From Typhlomys cinereus (lineage: Eukaryota > Chordata > Mammalia > Rodentia > Platacanthomyidae), in contig JALPQD010000005.1 of assembly GCA_023101885.1 (NCBI GenBank), forward strand, positions 4,991,819-5,055,818: a stretch of 64,000 bases of DNA, read 5' to 3'. Shown here piece by piece: positions 43,850 through 54,965 of the stretch. The translations under genes were made by a program, and so were the position numbers. The stretch's first letter is position 1. Every line of letters begins with the position of its first letter. The notes beneath the pieces are model-generated. The model was not told the origin of the DNA and ran no database searches. It was given only the letters and a program-made list of their open reading frames with translations.

Positions 43850-44335
43850 ATGGCTAATTACATGGTAGCACTTCCAACAGTCTTGTAAATTTCTGCTACT
43901 CATTTCTGGGACAGCTAGAATCCTCACCTCCCGCCAGCCGCGGCCACGCTGTGAGGGGTATGAATGAGGCTTGGGGCTCCTCCATGCCTGCTGGCGTTCC
44001 CCGTGCCCGGCGGCTGTCAAACTCTGAAAGGCCCTTTATCTAGGTTATTACAGAGCGTGGTTTGCTTTCTGTATTTTTACCGTTTTCCTGCCCGATCCAG
44101 GCACCTTCAGTGAAAGAAAAGGGACCACTGCTTCACCAGGAAGCCTTGGTTTTCTGGGGGAAATTTGTAACAATTTCTAGATGAATCCTCAATTTGGCAT
44201 GACTGATTAAGCCAGCAGCTGCTTATTAAGGAGCCGAGCTGAGAGCAGAACAATTTAATTAGCTTCTTTCTGTTGAGCCTTTAGCAGAAGCCACAGCTTG
44301 AATATATGACACTCTTTGTTATAAATGAAGCTTTT
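43850..44335. other. Repeat-free AT-rich block, candidate regulatory element
   Basis: No SINE, L1, LTR or microsatellite is visible over about 480 bp within an otherwise repeat-dense intron. It contains motif words typical of developmental enhancers: gactgattaag, aatttaattagc (homeodomain-like), cagcagctgct (E-box) and cctttatctagg. This is a visual impression only; conservation has not been tested. Confidence 0.3.
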
Positions 44336-44479
44336 ATTTTTTTTTTTTGCAAAGACAGACTATATATACACCCCAAAGACAACAAAAAATAAATATGTTG
44401 AAAATATAGAACTATTCACCAAGCATAACAAAGATTTAATACAAACTAGAATTTGAGGGGATTAATGCAATTTTGAAAA

Positions 44480-44670
44480 TTATGTGTTAGTTGCTTATTA
44501 CCATTGTGTGTGCCTGTGTGTGATGTGTGCAGGAGCACGGGTGTGTGTCATGGCGCACATATGGAGCGCAGAGGGCAATTTCATGGCATCGGTTCTCTCC
44601 AGGGATCAACCTCGAGCCATCAGGTTTGTGTGGCAAGTGCCTTTAACCAGGAGCCATCTCGCCAGTATGG
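44480..44670 (-). mobile_element. B3-like SINE, minus orientation
   Basis: atgtgtgcaggagcacgggt, atatggagcgcagagggcaa, gatcaacctcgagccatcag, aggagccatctcgccagtat. Confidence 0.6.
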
Positions 44671-44694
44671 GAAGTAATGGACTTTTTAATAAGT

Positions 44695-45100
44695 ATTTAT
44701 TTGAGTGTGTATGTCTGTGTGTGTATCAGAGAACACTGTGTGTCCCTGTGGAGGACCAAGGATGACTTTGGGAATCATCCTGGATTGCTTCAACTTCTTT
44801 TATCTGTTAGCACAGGACCTGCTGTTCTTTTTTTTTTTTTTTTTTAAAGTGGAACCTGGGATCTGAACCCGGTACCTTATGCTTGAAAAGCAGAGTCTTA
44901 ACCGCTGAGCCATCTCTCCAGCCCCTGCTTCAACTTCTTTTTGGCTTTTCTCTGGGATTTCGCAGGCTCTGCCCGCCAGGGCCGGAAGTGCAGGCCGCCG
45001 GCATTTCCACCTGGCATTTTACATGGGACCTGGGATCTGAACTCAGGATCTTCTGCTTGAAAGCTAGACACTTAACCACTGAGTCATCTCTCCAGCCCCC
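44695..45100 (-). mobile_element. tRNA-head SINE, minus orientation, split by a nested SINE
   Basis: Outer element 44695-44785 and 44942-45100: gtatcagagaacactgtgtg, aatcatcctggattgcttca, then tctctgggatttcgcaggct and ccactgagtcatctctccag. Its two parts join cleanly when the inner insertion is left out. Confidence 0.88.
44802..44925 (-). mobile_element. Truncated SINE nested within a SINE, 16-bp target-site duplication
   Basis: A half-length element: poly-T (44829-44846 on +), then aagtggaacctgggatctga and the head complement ctgagccatctctccagccc. The exact duplication TGCTTCAACTTCTTTT flanks it at 44786-44801 and 44926-44941. Confidence 0.9.
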
Positions 45101-45104
45101 TAAT

Positions 45105-46020
45105 GCATTTTTTTAAGAGTGAATTGTACGAGTGATTTTTTTTTTTTAGTGTATTAGTTAAGTCAACAGTTCAGAAATCGGGTAGTGTGTTTATGATAAC
45201 TTTTAGGAAACATTCATGAAGTGCTCATGTCTGTTGAATTTTAACAGAAGTGTGGAAGTATGCCAGCAGCCCATGTTCCAGGGTCTGGGGCCCGCAGGAA
45301 GCATCCAGAGTCTTCCGGATTTGAGATTAGAATCATATTTGAGATTCGACTCACTTCTTTCTGGCTTCTGATTCCATTCTCCAACATCAGTTTCTGCCTG
45401 GTTTCCACGTCCTCATTTGTGTTAATCATAGAAAACATTTTTCTCCTTACCTCTCGTATGAGCAAATGATAACAGTGTTTAATTTAGTTACATAACCTTT
45501 TATTATATCTGGCTAATAGGAAGCCTAGGCTAAAAGACAGAAACTTGATTTTTTAAATACCTAACACATGTCGAACCTTTTTTTTTTTTCGAACCTTTAA
45601 AATGTTAAAATGTAGGTAGGTGAGCAACAAAGATAATGGAGTCTTAGAAGAATTGCAATATCAATCATTTTACTAAACACACATTTACCAACAAAAATTG
45701 CGAGAGTTTGTTACAGACATGTGGATTCTGTGAGAAGGAGCCCCGTGGGAGGCAGATTCTGATATCCTGGTCGGGAGGGAACGAAGCGGGTTATTGCCAG
45801 CACGGTGGATGGCTTGGTCTCTCTCCAGCCCAGTGGCTTCAGTAGGTGACTGTATTACTTCACATCAGGCGCTTGGAAATGGGGATGACTCATTTCCTTT
45901 TCATTTGAAGGCCAACTGTGTCAAAGACGGAGTCGGAAATACTGTTGTTGGTGACGAACAAGCGTCTTAGTAACTTTTCCCTTTTGGGTCTGAAAGTTTC
46001 TAAGATTATTTATTTGTTTA
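45105..46020. other. Presumed intron 1, AT-rich
   Basis: A MIR-like remnant at about 45390-45480 (gtttccacgtcctcatttgt); otherwise unclassified. Confidence 0.4.
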
Positions 46021-46024
46021 TTTA

Positions 46025-46312
46025 TTCATTTATTTACTTACTTGTGTGTGTGTGTGTGTGTGTTTGCACGCGCTTGTCTGTCTATATCAGGGCACTGTGT
46101 GTGTGCCTGTGGAAGCCCAAAACTGACTTCAGGAATCACCCTGGATTGCCCTACCTCCTGTTTGCTTTTGCTCTGCAGTTTCTCAGGTTCTATCTTCTAG
46201 GACTGGAAGTACAGGTCATTGCCATTTCCACCTGGCATTTTTACATGGGATCCAGGATCCAAACTCAGGATCTTCAGAGATTTAACCCCTGAGCCATCTC
46301 TCTGACCACTGT
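46025..46312 (-). mobile_element. tRNA-head SINE, minus orientation
   Basis: (TG)n at 46044-46062, then atatcagggcactgtgtgtg, gaatcaccctggattgccct and cccctgagccatctctctga. Confidence 0.82.
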
Positions 46313-46494
46313 TTTAAGACGTTTGAGGAGCCAAATAAAATTCAGCTCAATGAGAAGATAGAAAACATGTCTGCACTGGGCATGCATGTAGGCATTTTAC
46401 TATCCTTCCCGCCTTTTCCTTAAGTCCTCAAAGCTTTACGTGGTAAGAGTTAATTTATTAAAAGTATTTTTAAGGAGATTGAAAAGTCATGGAG

Positions 46495-46770
46495 AGGGTC
46501 GGGGAGATAACTTGGGTTAAAGCTTCTGCCTCAAAAGCAGAAAGAACTGAGCTTGGGTCCCAGATCCCATGTAAACACAACGGGCATCAATAGTGGCGGC
46601 CTGCAAGGTGGAGTCTGGGCGACCTCAGAGGAAAGCAATAAGAGCATAGAGCAACTGAGTCTCAAGTGTCACTCTTGGCCCTCTAAAGGCAGACCCCACT
46701 CAAGTGTCCTCTGGTACATTCCACACACACACACACACACACACACCCCACACACACATATACACAAAAG
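46495..46770 (+). mobile_element. tRNA-head SINE, plus orientation
   Basis: ggtcggggagataacttggg, cccagatcccatgtaaacac, and (CA)n at 46723-46757. Confidence 0.72.
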
Positions 46771-46774
46771 AAAA

Positions 46775-47463
46775 AGCATGGAGGTTCTTTGGTTTAGGGA
46801 AAATGTTAATGTAATTACTAACTGAAATAATAACAATGATGTTGCTCTTTCCTGAAGCTTCATTCTTCTTGCCATTTAAATTTTGTCTAATGTAGTATGT
46901 CTCAGTACATTATTTTATAAGTTTTTGTCTACAGCATATGTGTCTGATCTCATCTTATTTTACAAATCTGTTTGTTTGTTATGGCATCCAGTGTTCTATG
47001 ATTTGATGCTTAAATGTTTTTTTTTGGAGATTATCCAAGGAGCCCCTCAATTTATAAATGAAAAAATTGGGTCAACAAAAATTAGGTGATTTGTCTAAGT
47101 ATGACTAAAAATGACATTGTTAAAAGAACACATTCTCTTTTATTGCTTGAAATTTCCTCTCAGTGTTGAGCTCTTAAGACTTAGATAACTTTGAATATCA
47201 TGATGTTAAAATATCTTCTGGAATGTATAATATTGCGGTCTTTTAAGATAACGAGGTTCTCTCTTTGTTTTAAATAACAAATAGTCCAGTATAAATAATG
47301 GTAAAGATAAAGGGCCAGAGCAGGTTTAACATTCTTAGCTTCTTTTCCTATAGTTCTTTTACTTCTGTGAAAAATGCTAAGAATAGAAGTATACACTCTT
47401 CAAAATTAAAAATAGCTGAGGCATATTGTGAGCAGCAATTAAAACCATCATTTCTCTTCACAG
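46775..47463. other. End of presumed intron 1
   Basis: AT-rich sequence before the exon 2 acceptor, with a weak MIR-like remnant at about 47040-47110. No other exon is recognised. Confidence 0.45.
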
Positions 47464-47629
47464 GTTGAAGAAATATGGAAACCGACAGTAAGCTGGTCAT
47501 CGGCACTATTTGTACTAGTTTTCTCACCTTTCAGTTTCTTTTCCACTTCGTAAGTTACTGGTTTTCAGCAAAAGTTTCTCGAGGTTTTAATAGTCTTAGC
47601 ATCGAAAAGAAGATTGAATGGAACTCAAG
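47464..47629 (+). CDS. Tlcd4: Tlcd4 (Tmem56) exon 2, first coding exon
   Basis: This exon encodes residues 1-51 of TLC domain-containing protein 4, a multi-pass membrane protein of the TRAM/LAG1/CLN8 family whose own biochemical role is not firmly established. The acceptor is a pyrimidine-rich tract ending in ttcacag, and the donor is AAG|gtaaag. The start ATG is at 47475, with A at -3 and G at +4 (a strong Kozak context). An in-frame TGA at 47466-47468 rules out a longer N-terminus within this exon, so 47464-47474 is 5' UTR. Residues about 7-30 are strongly hydrophobic and form the first membrane segment, followed by a basic stretch ([10 protein letters not shown]) and KKIEWNS. This matches the remembered N-terminus of mammalian TLCD4, especially [10 protein letters not shown] and KKIEWNSR. 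The exon ends in phase 2, splitting an Arg codon (AG|G) shared with the next exon. Identity is from memory of the family, without an alignment. Confidence 0.93.
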
Positions 47630-48159
47630 GTAAAGTTCTGAAAATGAAATCAGTTGGCTGGATTGAAGCATGATTGAAATGTTTGTTGTAAAAAAAGTAA
47701 AAGGTCTCTCGTTGGGAAATCCTAGGAAATTCTTCAGCATCAGAGTTTTTACTTGACTTTTGAAGTAAAAGCAAAGCAAAGAAGATAAGAGTTTTGAGAC
47801 CCCTTCCATCAAAAGATGTCGGGAAAATCTATTTCACTTTGAGGAAGTTTAGGAAAATTAAGTAGACTCCAGCTGTCTGTAGAAATAGTCAGTTTTGAAT
47901 CCTTGTCTGAGATAGTTATAATACAGAAGATATTTCTTGGAGTGCTCTCTATAGCATTGGCTGGCATAGCCGGGCCCAGTTCAGTCTAACTCTACACGGA
48001 AGATGCCTTAGTATGCAGTCTGGCCATCCATACCTTGTCATGAACCTCTTGCTATAATTTAGAGCACTTGTGAATTTTTTTGTTGTTACAAAATTCTAAA
48101 GTCAAAAGTTACAGCCTTATAGAATTTTTAAAAACTAGAGAAAAGACTTTGTATCTGAG

Positions 48160-48580
48160 GGCTGGGGAGGAGATTCAGTGGATGAGGTGCTTATCTCCCA
48201 GTGTGAAGACCAGAATTCTCATCCCCAGAATCCACATAACCACACATGGGCCAGCCATAATCCCAGCTCTCAGAAGGGAGAGACAGGAACGCCCAAGGCA
48301 AGCTGGCTAGTTCTAGAATTGGCAAGCTCCAGGTTTGGTTGAGAGACCCTCGCCTCAGCAAGTAGAGGGTGATTAAGTAGCATAAAGGACATCAACTCGT
48401 ACCTTCACATGTGTGCCTCTATGTGTATATACGCTCACATACATGTACACACACTCAGCCCATACACATGCAAAAAAAATAGGGTGACAAAAGAGAAGAT
48501 ACGAAGATCTGTGGTGCCATCTGGCCACCACACGTGCATACACACATATATGTACTTGTATGTACAAATGCATATCACAC
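48160..48580 (+). mobile_element. Composite tRNA-head/B1-type SINE
   Basis: gggctggggaggagattcag, ccataatcccagctctcaga, gttgagagaccctcgcctca and a long CA/TA-rich end (acatacatgtacacacactc). Confidence 0.65.
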
Positions 48581-48885
48581 CAAATTAAAAAAAGAAAAAT
48601 AGGGTATTCAGTCAGATAAAGAAATCTGAGTTGTCATTTGGTGGTTGCAAGGCTGTTTGTGTACAATGTGTGAGTCTCACAAGATTTCAAACACAAAACC
48701 ACTCTGATGACCGCCTCTTAGAGCATTCATATGCAGAACATTGTAGTAACCTGGGAAGATTTGTTAGTGGTATTTACTTGAATTAATGGTAGCTATAAAT
48801 GTATTTCTCAAGTCTCTAATGTTGTTGTAATTATTGTTTACTAAATTTTTCTTTTAAAATGCAAGGTTTTCTGCTCCTTCCTTCC

Positions 48886-48985
48886 TTCCTTCTTCTTCTT
48901 CTCTCTCTCTCTCTCTCTTCTCTTCTCTCTCTCTCTTTTCTCTTCTCTCTCTCTCTCTCTGTCTCTCTCTCTCTCTCTCTCCCTT
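48886..48985. repeat. (CT)n low-complexity tract
   Basis: About 100 bp of CT/TTCC units with interruptions; gives spurious Arg/Glu-rich frames on the minus strand. Confidence 0.95.
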
Positions 48986-48989
48986 CTCT

Positions 48990-49110
48990 CTTTCTCTTGG
49001 CAGGGTTGCATGTAGCCCAGGCTGCCCTTGAACTTCTGATCTTTCTGCTCACACCTCCTGAGTGCTAGAATCGCAGGGATGCACCACACCACGTGTGGTC
49101 TGTGCACTGC
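48990..49110 (-). mobile_element. B1-like SINE, minus orientation
   Basis: ggcagggttgcatgtagccc, aggctgcccttgaacttctg, agaatcgcagggatgcacca. Confidence 0.7.
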
Positions 49111-49377
49111 TGTGGATGGACCAGGGTTTTATGCATGCTGGCCTGCCAGTTACTGTTTAAGGATTTATTTGAAAACAGTCTTTTTTTTTGACCTGAAGTC
49201 CCTTATTTCTGTGTTTTGAACCAAATTGTTTTTGCAGGTATCCACTTTCATAACTCAAACTATGGCTAAAAATTCAGACATTTTCATCTTTACACTGGGG
49301 TGTGTCATCCACCTAAACTCTTCACTGAAACATCAAAAATTGTTTCTCTGTATATTTCTAAAAATAAGAGGTGTATG

Positions 49378-49719
49378 GGCTGGAGAGATGACTCATGGGT
49401 TAAGCCTCTGCCTTGAAAACAGAAAGACCTGGGTTTGAATCCTGGATTCCATGTAAAAATGCCAGTCAGAAATGATGGCAGTGTGCGTTTCTGACTCTGG
49501 AAAGCAGAGCTTGGTGAGCTTCCGAGGAGAGTCAGGAGGGCGTAGAACAATCCTGGATGATTCCCAAAGGTGGGGTGACTTTGAATCATCCTGGATTGCT
49601 TCTACCTCCTTTTTGTTTCTCTCTGGGATTTTCCACCAGGGCTGGATATGTGCAGGCTGCATCATATCTGACTGGCTTTCAGGGGAGAGTCTTAACCCCT
49701 GAGCCATCTCTCCAGCCCC
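49378..49719. mobile_element. Inverted pair of tRNA-head SINEs
   Basis: A + copy (gggctggagagatgactcat at about 49379) runs to about 49565 and meets a - copy whose head complement (ctgagccatctctccagccc) ends near 49719. The bodies are complementary (atcctggatgattcc on one side, gaatcatcctggattgcttc on the other). There is almost no spacer. Confidence 0.85.
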
Positions 49720-50024
49720 AACTTCTAGTCTTTAAACATACAGATAGTGCAAAGTACATCATTCTCCATAGAGTCAGAAAAAGGGTGTGAGCAGTGCCAT
49801 CTGGCAAGACAAGGACAGGGTGGCAACACTGGAAAATGCTCTCTTGAGAGATGAAGCTGCCCAAGTAAGGGACTGGAGCTCACTGCCTTTGCTGAGAACA
49901 TACATGCTTGGTATTATCTATAGCTTACAATTTTTTCTATTTATGTAGTTGCTCTCCTATGACATGTAAAGCCCTATTGTGTTGAAATATTACTAGTATT
50001 TAAATTTCTTCTTTAAAAAACATT

Positions 50025-50170
50025 TTTAAGAGAGAAAAGAGAGGAGAGGGGAAAGGAGAGAGAGAGAGAATGCATGTGGAAATCAGAAGACAATTTCTTC
50101 TATCATCTTCTTCCACCTTGTGGCTTCTCTCTCCTTTCTGAAATGGAATACAGGTGTACTTGTAAACCAA
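50025..50170 (-). mobile_element. B3-like SINE fragment, minus orientation
   Basis: agagagaaaagagaggagag, gcatgtggaaatcagaagac and ttccaccttgtggcttctct. Confidence 0.5.
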
Positions 50171-50559
50171 ATAAATTGGGACAGTTATTCACACTTCAAA
50201 GTATTCCTCTGTTATTAACAAAAGATTCTTTGTAAGTGGCTTAATGAATGGGAATCTTTGTGAGCTTTAAGTATGGCTTGGGTGACTGGAGAGATGGCTC
50301 AGGGTTAAGACTCTGCCTGTGTAGGTCTTTAGCATGAGTCTGGGGTCAGTGACATCAGTAAGAAGCTAGCCAGATAGGATCATAGAAACAGTTTTCATCC
50401 AAATCTTATTCCTTTTTAAAAGAAAACGACCCAGATCTTGTGAACATTTCACTTGTGTGTCTCTCTAGAAAACATTTCCTGCGGGAGATGTATTTCAGTT
50501 GACAGAGTACTTGCCTGGCATGCACTAGGATTTGGGTTTGGTCCTTAGAACCCTCCTCC

Positions 50560-50680
50560 CAACCGGGCCCTGCTGACAGGTGCCTGTAAATGCCAGCACT
50601 TGGGAGGTGGAGGCAGGAGGGTCAGACGTTCAAGGCCATCCTCAACCACACAGAACAAACCTAAAAACAAAAAAGAGGTT
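50560..50680 (+). mobile_element. B1-like SINE
   Basis: tgacaggtgcctgtaaatgc, cagcacttgggaggtggagg, gttcaaggccatcctcaacc. ID-like and further B1-like remnants flank it (50475-50560, 50690-50930). Confidence 0.65.
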
Positions 50681-51549
50681 CTTCGGGTGCATTCCTCTAA
50701 TCCCAGCTACGTGAGGATGGAGGTAGAGATCCTTGAGTCCACAGGTTAAAACTGGCCCAGGCCGCTAGGCATGGTGACACATGCGATCGGGACCCTTGGG
50801 AGATAGGCAGGGGAGGATGCGGAGCTCAAGGTCATCCTCGCCTGTGTAGCAAGTGTAAAAGCAACCGGGCTACGGGAAACCTCGTCTCAGAACAGAAGCA
50901 GCAGCCAACCAGCCCGGGCAATGTAACAATACCCTATCTCGGACTGAAACAGGCACATGAAAGCCAACAGATTTTTCTGTGTAAATTAATGGTTCTATTT
51001 GGAAGCACTTTCGTAACGATGATAAAGAGGGTCTAAGAATAGCTGATGGGCTTCTCGGATCCCTTACACGATTCAAGCAAGCGCTGTAAGGCCTGAGAGC
51101 GAGACTGAAGTCAGCTCAGAGATGAGAAACCATCCTGTCACGATCCATTCAGTGCACACGGAGGTGTGGCTCAGCAGTGGAGTGGCAGGAGTGGCCTGGT
51201 GGGAGTGGGGTGCTGGGTCAGGTCCCCGAAACTGGAAAGAAATAGAGTGAGTGACCTGCATTCTCTTCCACAGAAGCAGTGCTGGTCCCCAAAGGGAGCG
51301 TGGGTAGGGGGGTGGGAGGGTCTTCCCAAGTACCATCCGTGGGTACAAGACCCCTAACTGCATCATGGAACCGGCTTCTGCAGTGGAACTTTTAACCCAG
51401 AAACGATTCATAGGTTTTGTAGCCCAAGACGTAGATCTTGCCATCTGACTTACTAGTTTCCCCATAAATGGGGGTCATGGTCCTTGAGGGTCTAAATGAC
51501 AACTTTAGATTCCTCTTAGGTGTCTTTCATGGCCCCGTCTGCCATTAAT

Positions 51550-51900
51550 GTTTCGAGGGTGTGGCAGCTAGTTGTAGATGTGTAGGCACACCCATAAGAC
51601 GTAGCTAACTAAGGTAACCTCTGAGCAAGCCACTAAGAGATACCTAAGTGATGTGGGAAGACCCAAGCTCACAGTGGGTGGGCTTCCCGGGCAGGTGGGC
51701 CACATGAAGAGAGAATCAGCTGACTGGCATAGCAAGCTGGGAGGTTTGCTCTCTCGTCTTTCCTGTGGGTGTGGCACGGCCGGTTCTCTCACTCCTGGGA
51801 TGAGTATGGGGTATGTACACTACTGCTGTGCTGCTGAGTGTATCCAGAGATGTAAGCACGTCATAAACCCCTTGTTTCCCTAAGCCCAATGTTCATCCAG
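51550..51900 (+). mobile_element. Unresolved rodent repeat family
   Basis: ctctgagcaagccactaaga, gtgggaagacccaagctcac, gtgggtgggcttcccgggca and cgtcataaaccccttgtttc. Confidence 0.5.
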
Positions 51901-52019
51901 CCATTGTCAGATGACCTTAACAAAAGGTAGATTTTTTTTTAATACTTTGAAATATGTACAAGTTTTTCAGAATACGAAACGTTCTCACAGGAATAAACTC
52001 GTGCTTCGTTTCATTCCAG

Positions 52020-52109
52020 GGTAGTATCTACGTGCCATTCTCTGTTGGTTGGGACTTTTGGCCTGTACCTTTACTTATTTGATGAGGCTACTATAGATGA
52101 TCCGCTCTG
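52020..52109 (+). CDS. Tlcd4: Tlcd4 exon 3
   Basis: This 90-nt exon encodes residues 52-82 (first and last codons split). The acceptor is ttcattccag|G and the donor is CTCTG|gtaagc. It reads [20 protein letters not shown], then [10 protein letters not shown]. The CHSL motif early in the exon and the DEAT..DPLW loop are recognisable TLCD4 features. Residues about 57-72 form a second membrane segment. Frame is kept from exon 2 (phase 2) and passed on in phase 2 (TG|G, Trp82). Exon 2 to exon 3 spans a 4,390-bp intron rich in SINEs. No internal stop or frameshift is seen. Confidence 0.93.
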
Positions 52110-52709
52110 GTAAGCTGTTGCCAAGCTCTGCCTTTTGATTTACGTTTTGCTTGTTAATTATTAATAACAGCCTCTCTCACTTTACTTTAAAACAGGAAAT
52201 GTATCGATTGCCTGTGGTGTGTGCGTTATTAAAATGCTTGCATTCAGTCTTATTTCAGCAAATTACATTAAAATGATTTTAGACTTGAGGCCAAATATCG
52301 AAGGCCAATGCGCTTTCACACCGAAATCCTGCTCTGAATCAAGGAGAGTATAAAAGCCTTGCAGACTGCATGAAGAGCAGCGTCAGGCTATTTTAGCCCC
52401 TGTTGAGAGCAGCACGGGCCTTAGATAGGGTGGTCAGCTGGGACAAGAACCACTTAACACTTGGTGACCTATTGTTTGATCAAAGAAACGAGAGTTGTGG
52501 ATGGATATCCAGAGGGAGTTTTAAAGCTGCACGGAAAACTCGCAGAACTTTAGAGTCCTGGCAAACCATCTCTCCTGGCATCTCATGAGAAGGCATACGT
52601 CAGCTTAGAGTGAGGGGAGGTGTGTTTTGTGGAAGCGCTATGTCGGTATGAGGTAGCTCTGTGCTCTGTGGGTTGCGGGGAAATTTAGCAGCTTTCTACA
52701 CTGCTACTG

Positions 52710-53010
52710 TTAGAGTATAAAGATTCTCCCCGCCCCTGTCACCACTCCTCTGGTCGCGACAGGACTGGGGCACACGTGAGCCGACTGCTCCATGAGAGCT
52801 GCACAAGGTCTGGCCCGTCTGCATTTCTCCCATGGAAAGAAAGGGCAAGATCTCAAGAGGCACCAACCAAAGGAGTCACTTTCCTCAGTGATAAACAAGT
52901 GCTCAGGCCGCCCGTGTAAAGCAACAATGAATACAGGAGGGAGAGTGGGTGGGATCGGGGAGCAGAAGGCAAAAGTGACATAAATTTATTGTGTTCATGC
53001 ATGAAGCTTA
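52710..53010 (+). mobile_element. L1-like 3'-UTR fragment in intron 3
   Basis: Shares gggcaagatctcaagaggc, aagtgctcaggc and ggagggagagtgggtgggat with the copy at 60330-60760, and ends in an A/T-rich segment. Reads in + orientation like a rodent L1 3' end. Confidence 0.5.
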
Positions 53011-53049
53011 AGGAGTAAAAACAAGTTAAAAATCTCTTCATATGGGTGG

Positions 53050-53200
53050 AGTTAGGTAGGCAGGGTAGCGCACACCTGTACGCCCAACACTTGAGAGGTG
53101 AAGGCAGATAGGTGAGTGTTCAAAGTCATCCTCAGCTACCTGTTGCGCTTGAGGCTAGCCTAGGCTGTCTGGAACTTCATCTCAGTGTTCCCAAAGGGAA
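53050..53200 (+). mobile_element. B1-like SINE in intron 3
   Basis: ggcagggtagcgcacacctg, cgcccaacacttgagaggtg, gttcaaagtcatcctcagct. Confidence 0.65.
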
Positions 53201-53263
53201 AGTGAAATAATTCATGTCTCACTGTTAATCCTAACAGGAGAACTTTCTTTTCAACATTCACAG

Positions 53264-53322
53264 GGGTGACCCATCACTTGTGAATGTGAATATCGCCACT
53301 GCTTCAGGCTACCTCATTTCTG
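53264..53322 (+). CDS. Tlcd4: Tlcd4 exon 4
   Basis: This short 59-nt exon encodes residues 82-102 (first and last codons split). The acceptor is acattcacag|G and the donor is TCTG|gtgagt. It reads GDPSLVNVNIATASGYLIS, with the final G forming Asp102 with the next exon (phase 1). The sequence NVNIATASGYLISD corresponds to a conserved part of the TLC domain in TLCD4 orthologues as I remember them. Intron 3 before it is only 1,154 bp and contains an L1-like 3' fragment and a B1-like SINE. Confidence 0.92.
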
Positions 53323-54965
53323 GTGAGTGTAAACTGTATGTACGCCAAGAATACCTCGGTTTTTTTTGCTTCTAGCTTATTTGCGAAATGGCTTTTAGGA
53401 TCTGTGCAGAGGGCGATGATATCTGCAGTGATAATAGACCGTGAAGCCTCTTCTTGGTCTGCTAGTTTTCAATGACGGAAGTGAGCCTCAGGCGTTAAGC
53501 ATGCTTTGGCTTCTTCAACGGTCTTCCCTCTTTGCCCTAAAGAGTCCGCTAGTGTAAGAGCCAGCCCTAGTCCTCCTTCAAAATATTGCTGCCCAGGTTT
53601 GTGCGAGAAACTTAATGTAAAAAGAAACCATGTAAGTATAAATGATACGCTCTGACATGCAAATCTAGGCCCACGGCAGCTGCTTGTTAACCTGTCTACA
53701 TTTGGTGTTCGGTCATTTGGCCGAGGAAATTGTTGTGTTAACATTTCGAGCCATTTCCATTTTGCTGAACCGTTTTCTGGGGCTAGAGAGATGGCAAGCC
53801 AAATGACCCGATGTCAGGTCCCAGGTCCTATGTAAAAATGCCAGGTAGACATGACTAGCCTGGACTTTTAGCCTTGGAGGGCAGAGTCTGGGAAACCCTA
53901 AAGCAAAGCAATAAGGAAGTAGAGGAATCCAGGATAATTCCCAAAGTCACTCTTAGGCCTCCACAGGGACACAGAGTGCTTCTACATGTATCCACACCCA
54001 CACCCACACTGATACACACATATGCATATAAGAAAATCCATTTTCTGAATCACAATAGTTAGACTGAGAATATTTTTTCCCACTCCTACCCTCCTGTCCA
54101 TCTAGGGTTTTTTCTGGCTTGTCTACTCTTGCCTCTGTGGCATACCAAGTGTCCCTTCTAGAGCCTCCCCGTGAATAGGGGCATTTCCCTTCACACCTCG
54201 AGCTCTGGGATTCCCCAAGGTTCTTCTCTCTCCTGCGATCCTGGCTAGTCTATGGGGGCATGTTGTCATGTCAGTCCTCATGCAGGGCTGGCAAGGACAA
54301 GTCTAATTGCATAAGTGCCTAGATGCAGCAGCCCTGCCTTCTGGCCTGAGACCATTTTAAAGATAAATTGCTGCCTTCTTATTCTCTGTATAACTTCAGT
54401 AAGTATAATTCTTGGTCACGTTACTATTTGGAATTACTATTTAGCTCTATCCCATGTTAATTTTTTAAATCGCAATCATAATAGTGTATGCTTCGGTCCC
54501 AGTAGTTGGCGTGGACACGGGTTCAGGAACTCAACGTTGGCCTTGGCTGCACAACAAACTAGAGCACAGCCTGGGTGACATGATAAAAAATTGAAAGTTA
54601 AAACTAAATGTTTTAGATTAATTCATTATAAATGAGTTGGTAACTTTGTACATTTTCTACCACCATTTTATCAGTCATTAAAATTTATGTAAAAATTTTT
54701 TTTCTTTTTATTTAACTCTGGAAATAAGTTATCCATTTATACTTTTGGTAAATGTTATATATTGTGTGCTGGGGTGCTGGTAGATTCCGAGAACAAAATG
54801 GTGCCCGGCTTGGCCCTTGTTCTAGAGGATCCACCACCATGTGGGTTCAGCAGATGCGCAGGCACTGATCCTCTCTGAGAAGGGGGGTACTTGGACTCAG
54901 GGAGGGGGGGTGACCACAGTGCTATGGTTTCAGCACTTACGTGGCATCTTATTTTCTTTGTGCAG
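53323..54965 (+). other. Tlcd4: Intron 4 of Tlcd4
   Basis: A 1,643-bp phase-1 intron with gtgagt donor and ttgtgcag acceptor. Contains one clear SINE and otherwise unclassified sequence. Confidence 0.9.
53778..54035 (+). mobile_element. tRNA-head SINE in intron 4
   Basis: ggggctagagagatggcaag, tatgtaaaaatgccaggtag, gcagagtctgggaaacccta, gaatccaggataattcccaa. Part of the head is missing. Confidence 0.8.

Larger units (their letters stand above)
47630..52019 (+). other. Tlcd4: Intron 2 of Tlcd4
   Basis: A 4,390-bp phase-2 intron with gtaaag donor and ttccag acceptor. It holds SINEs at about 48160-48580, 48990-49110, 49378-49719, 50030-50180 and 50560-50680, a (CT)n tract and a copy of the unresolved rodent repeat at 51550-51900. 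Confidence 0.9.
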
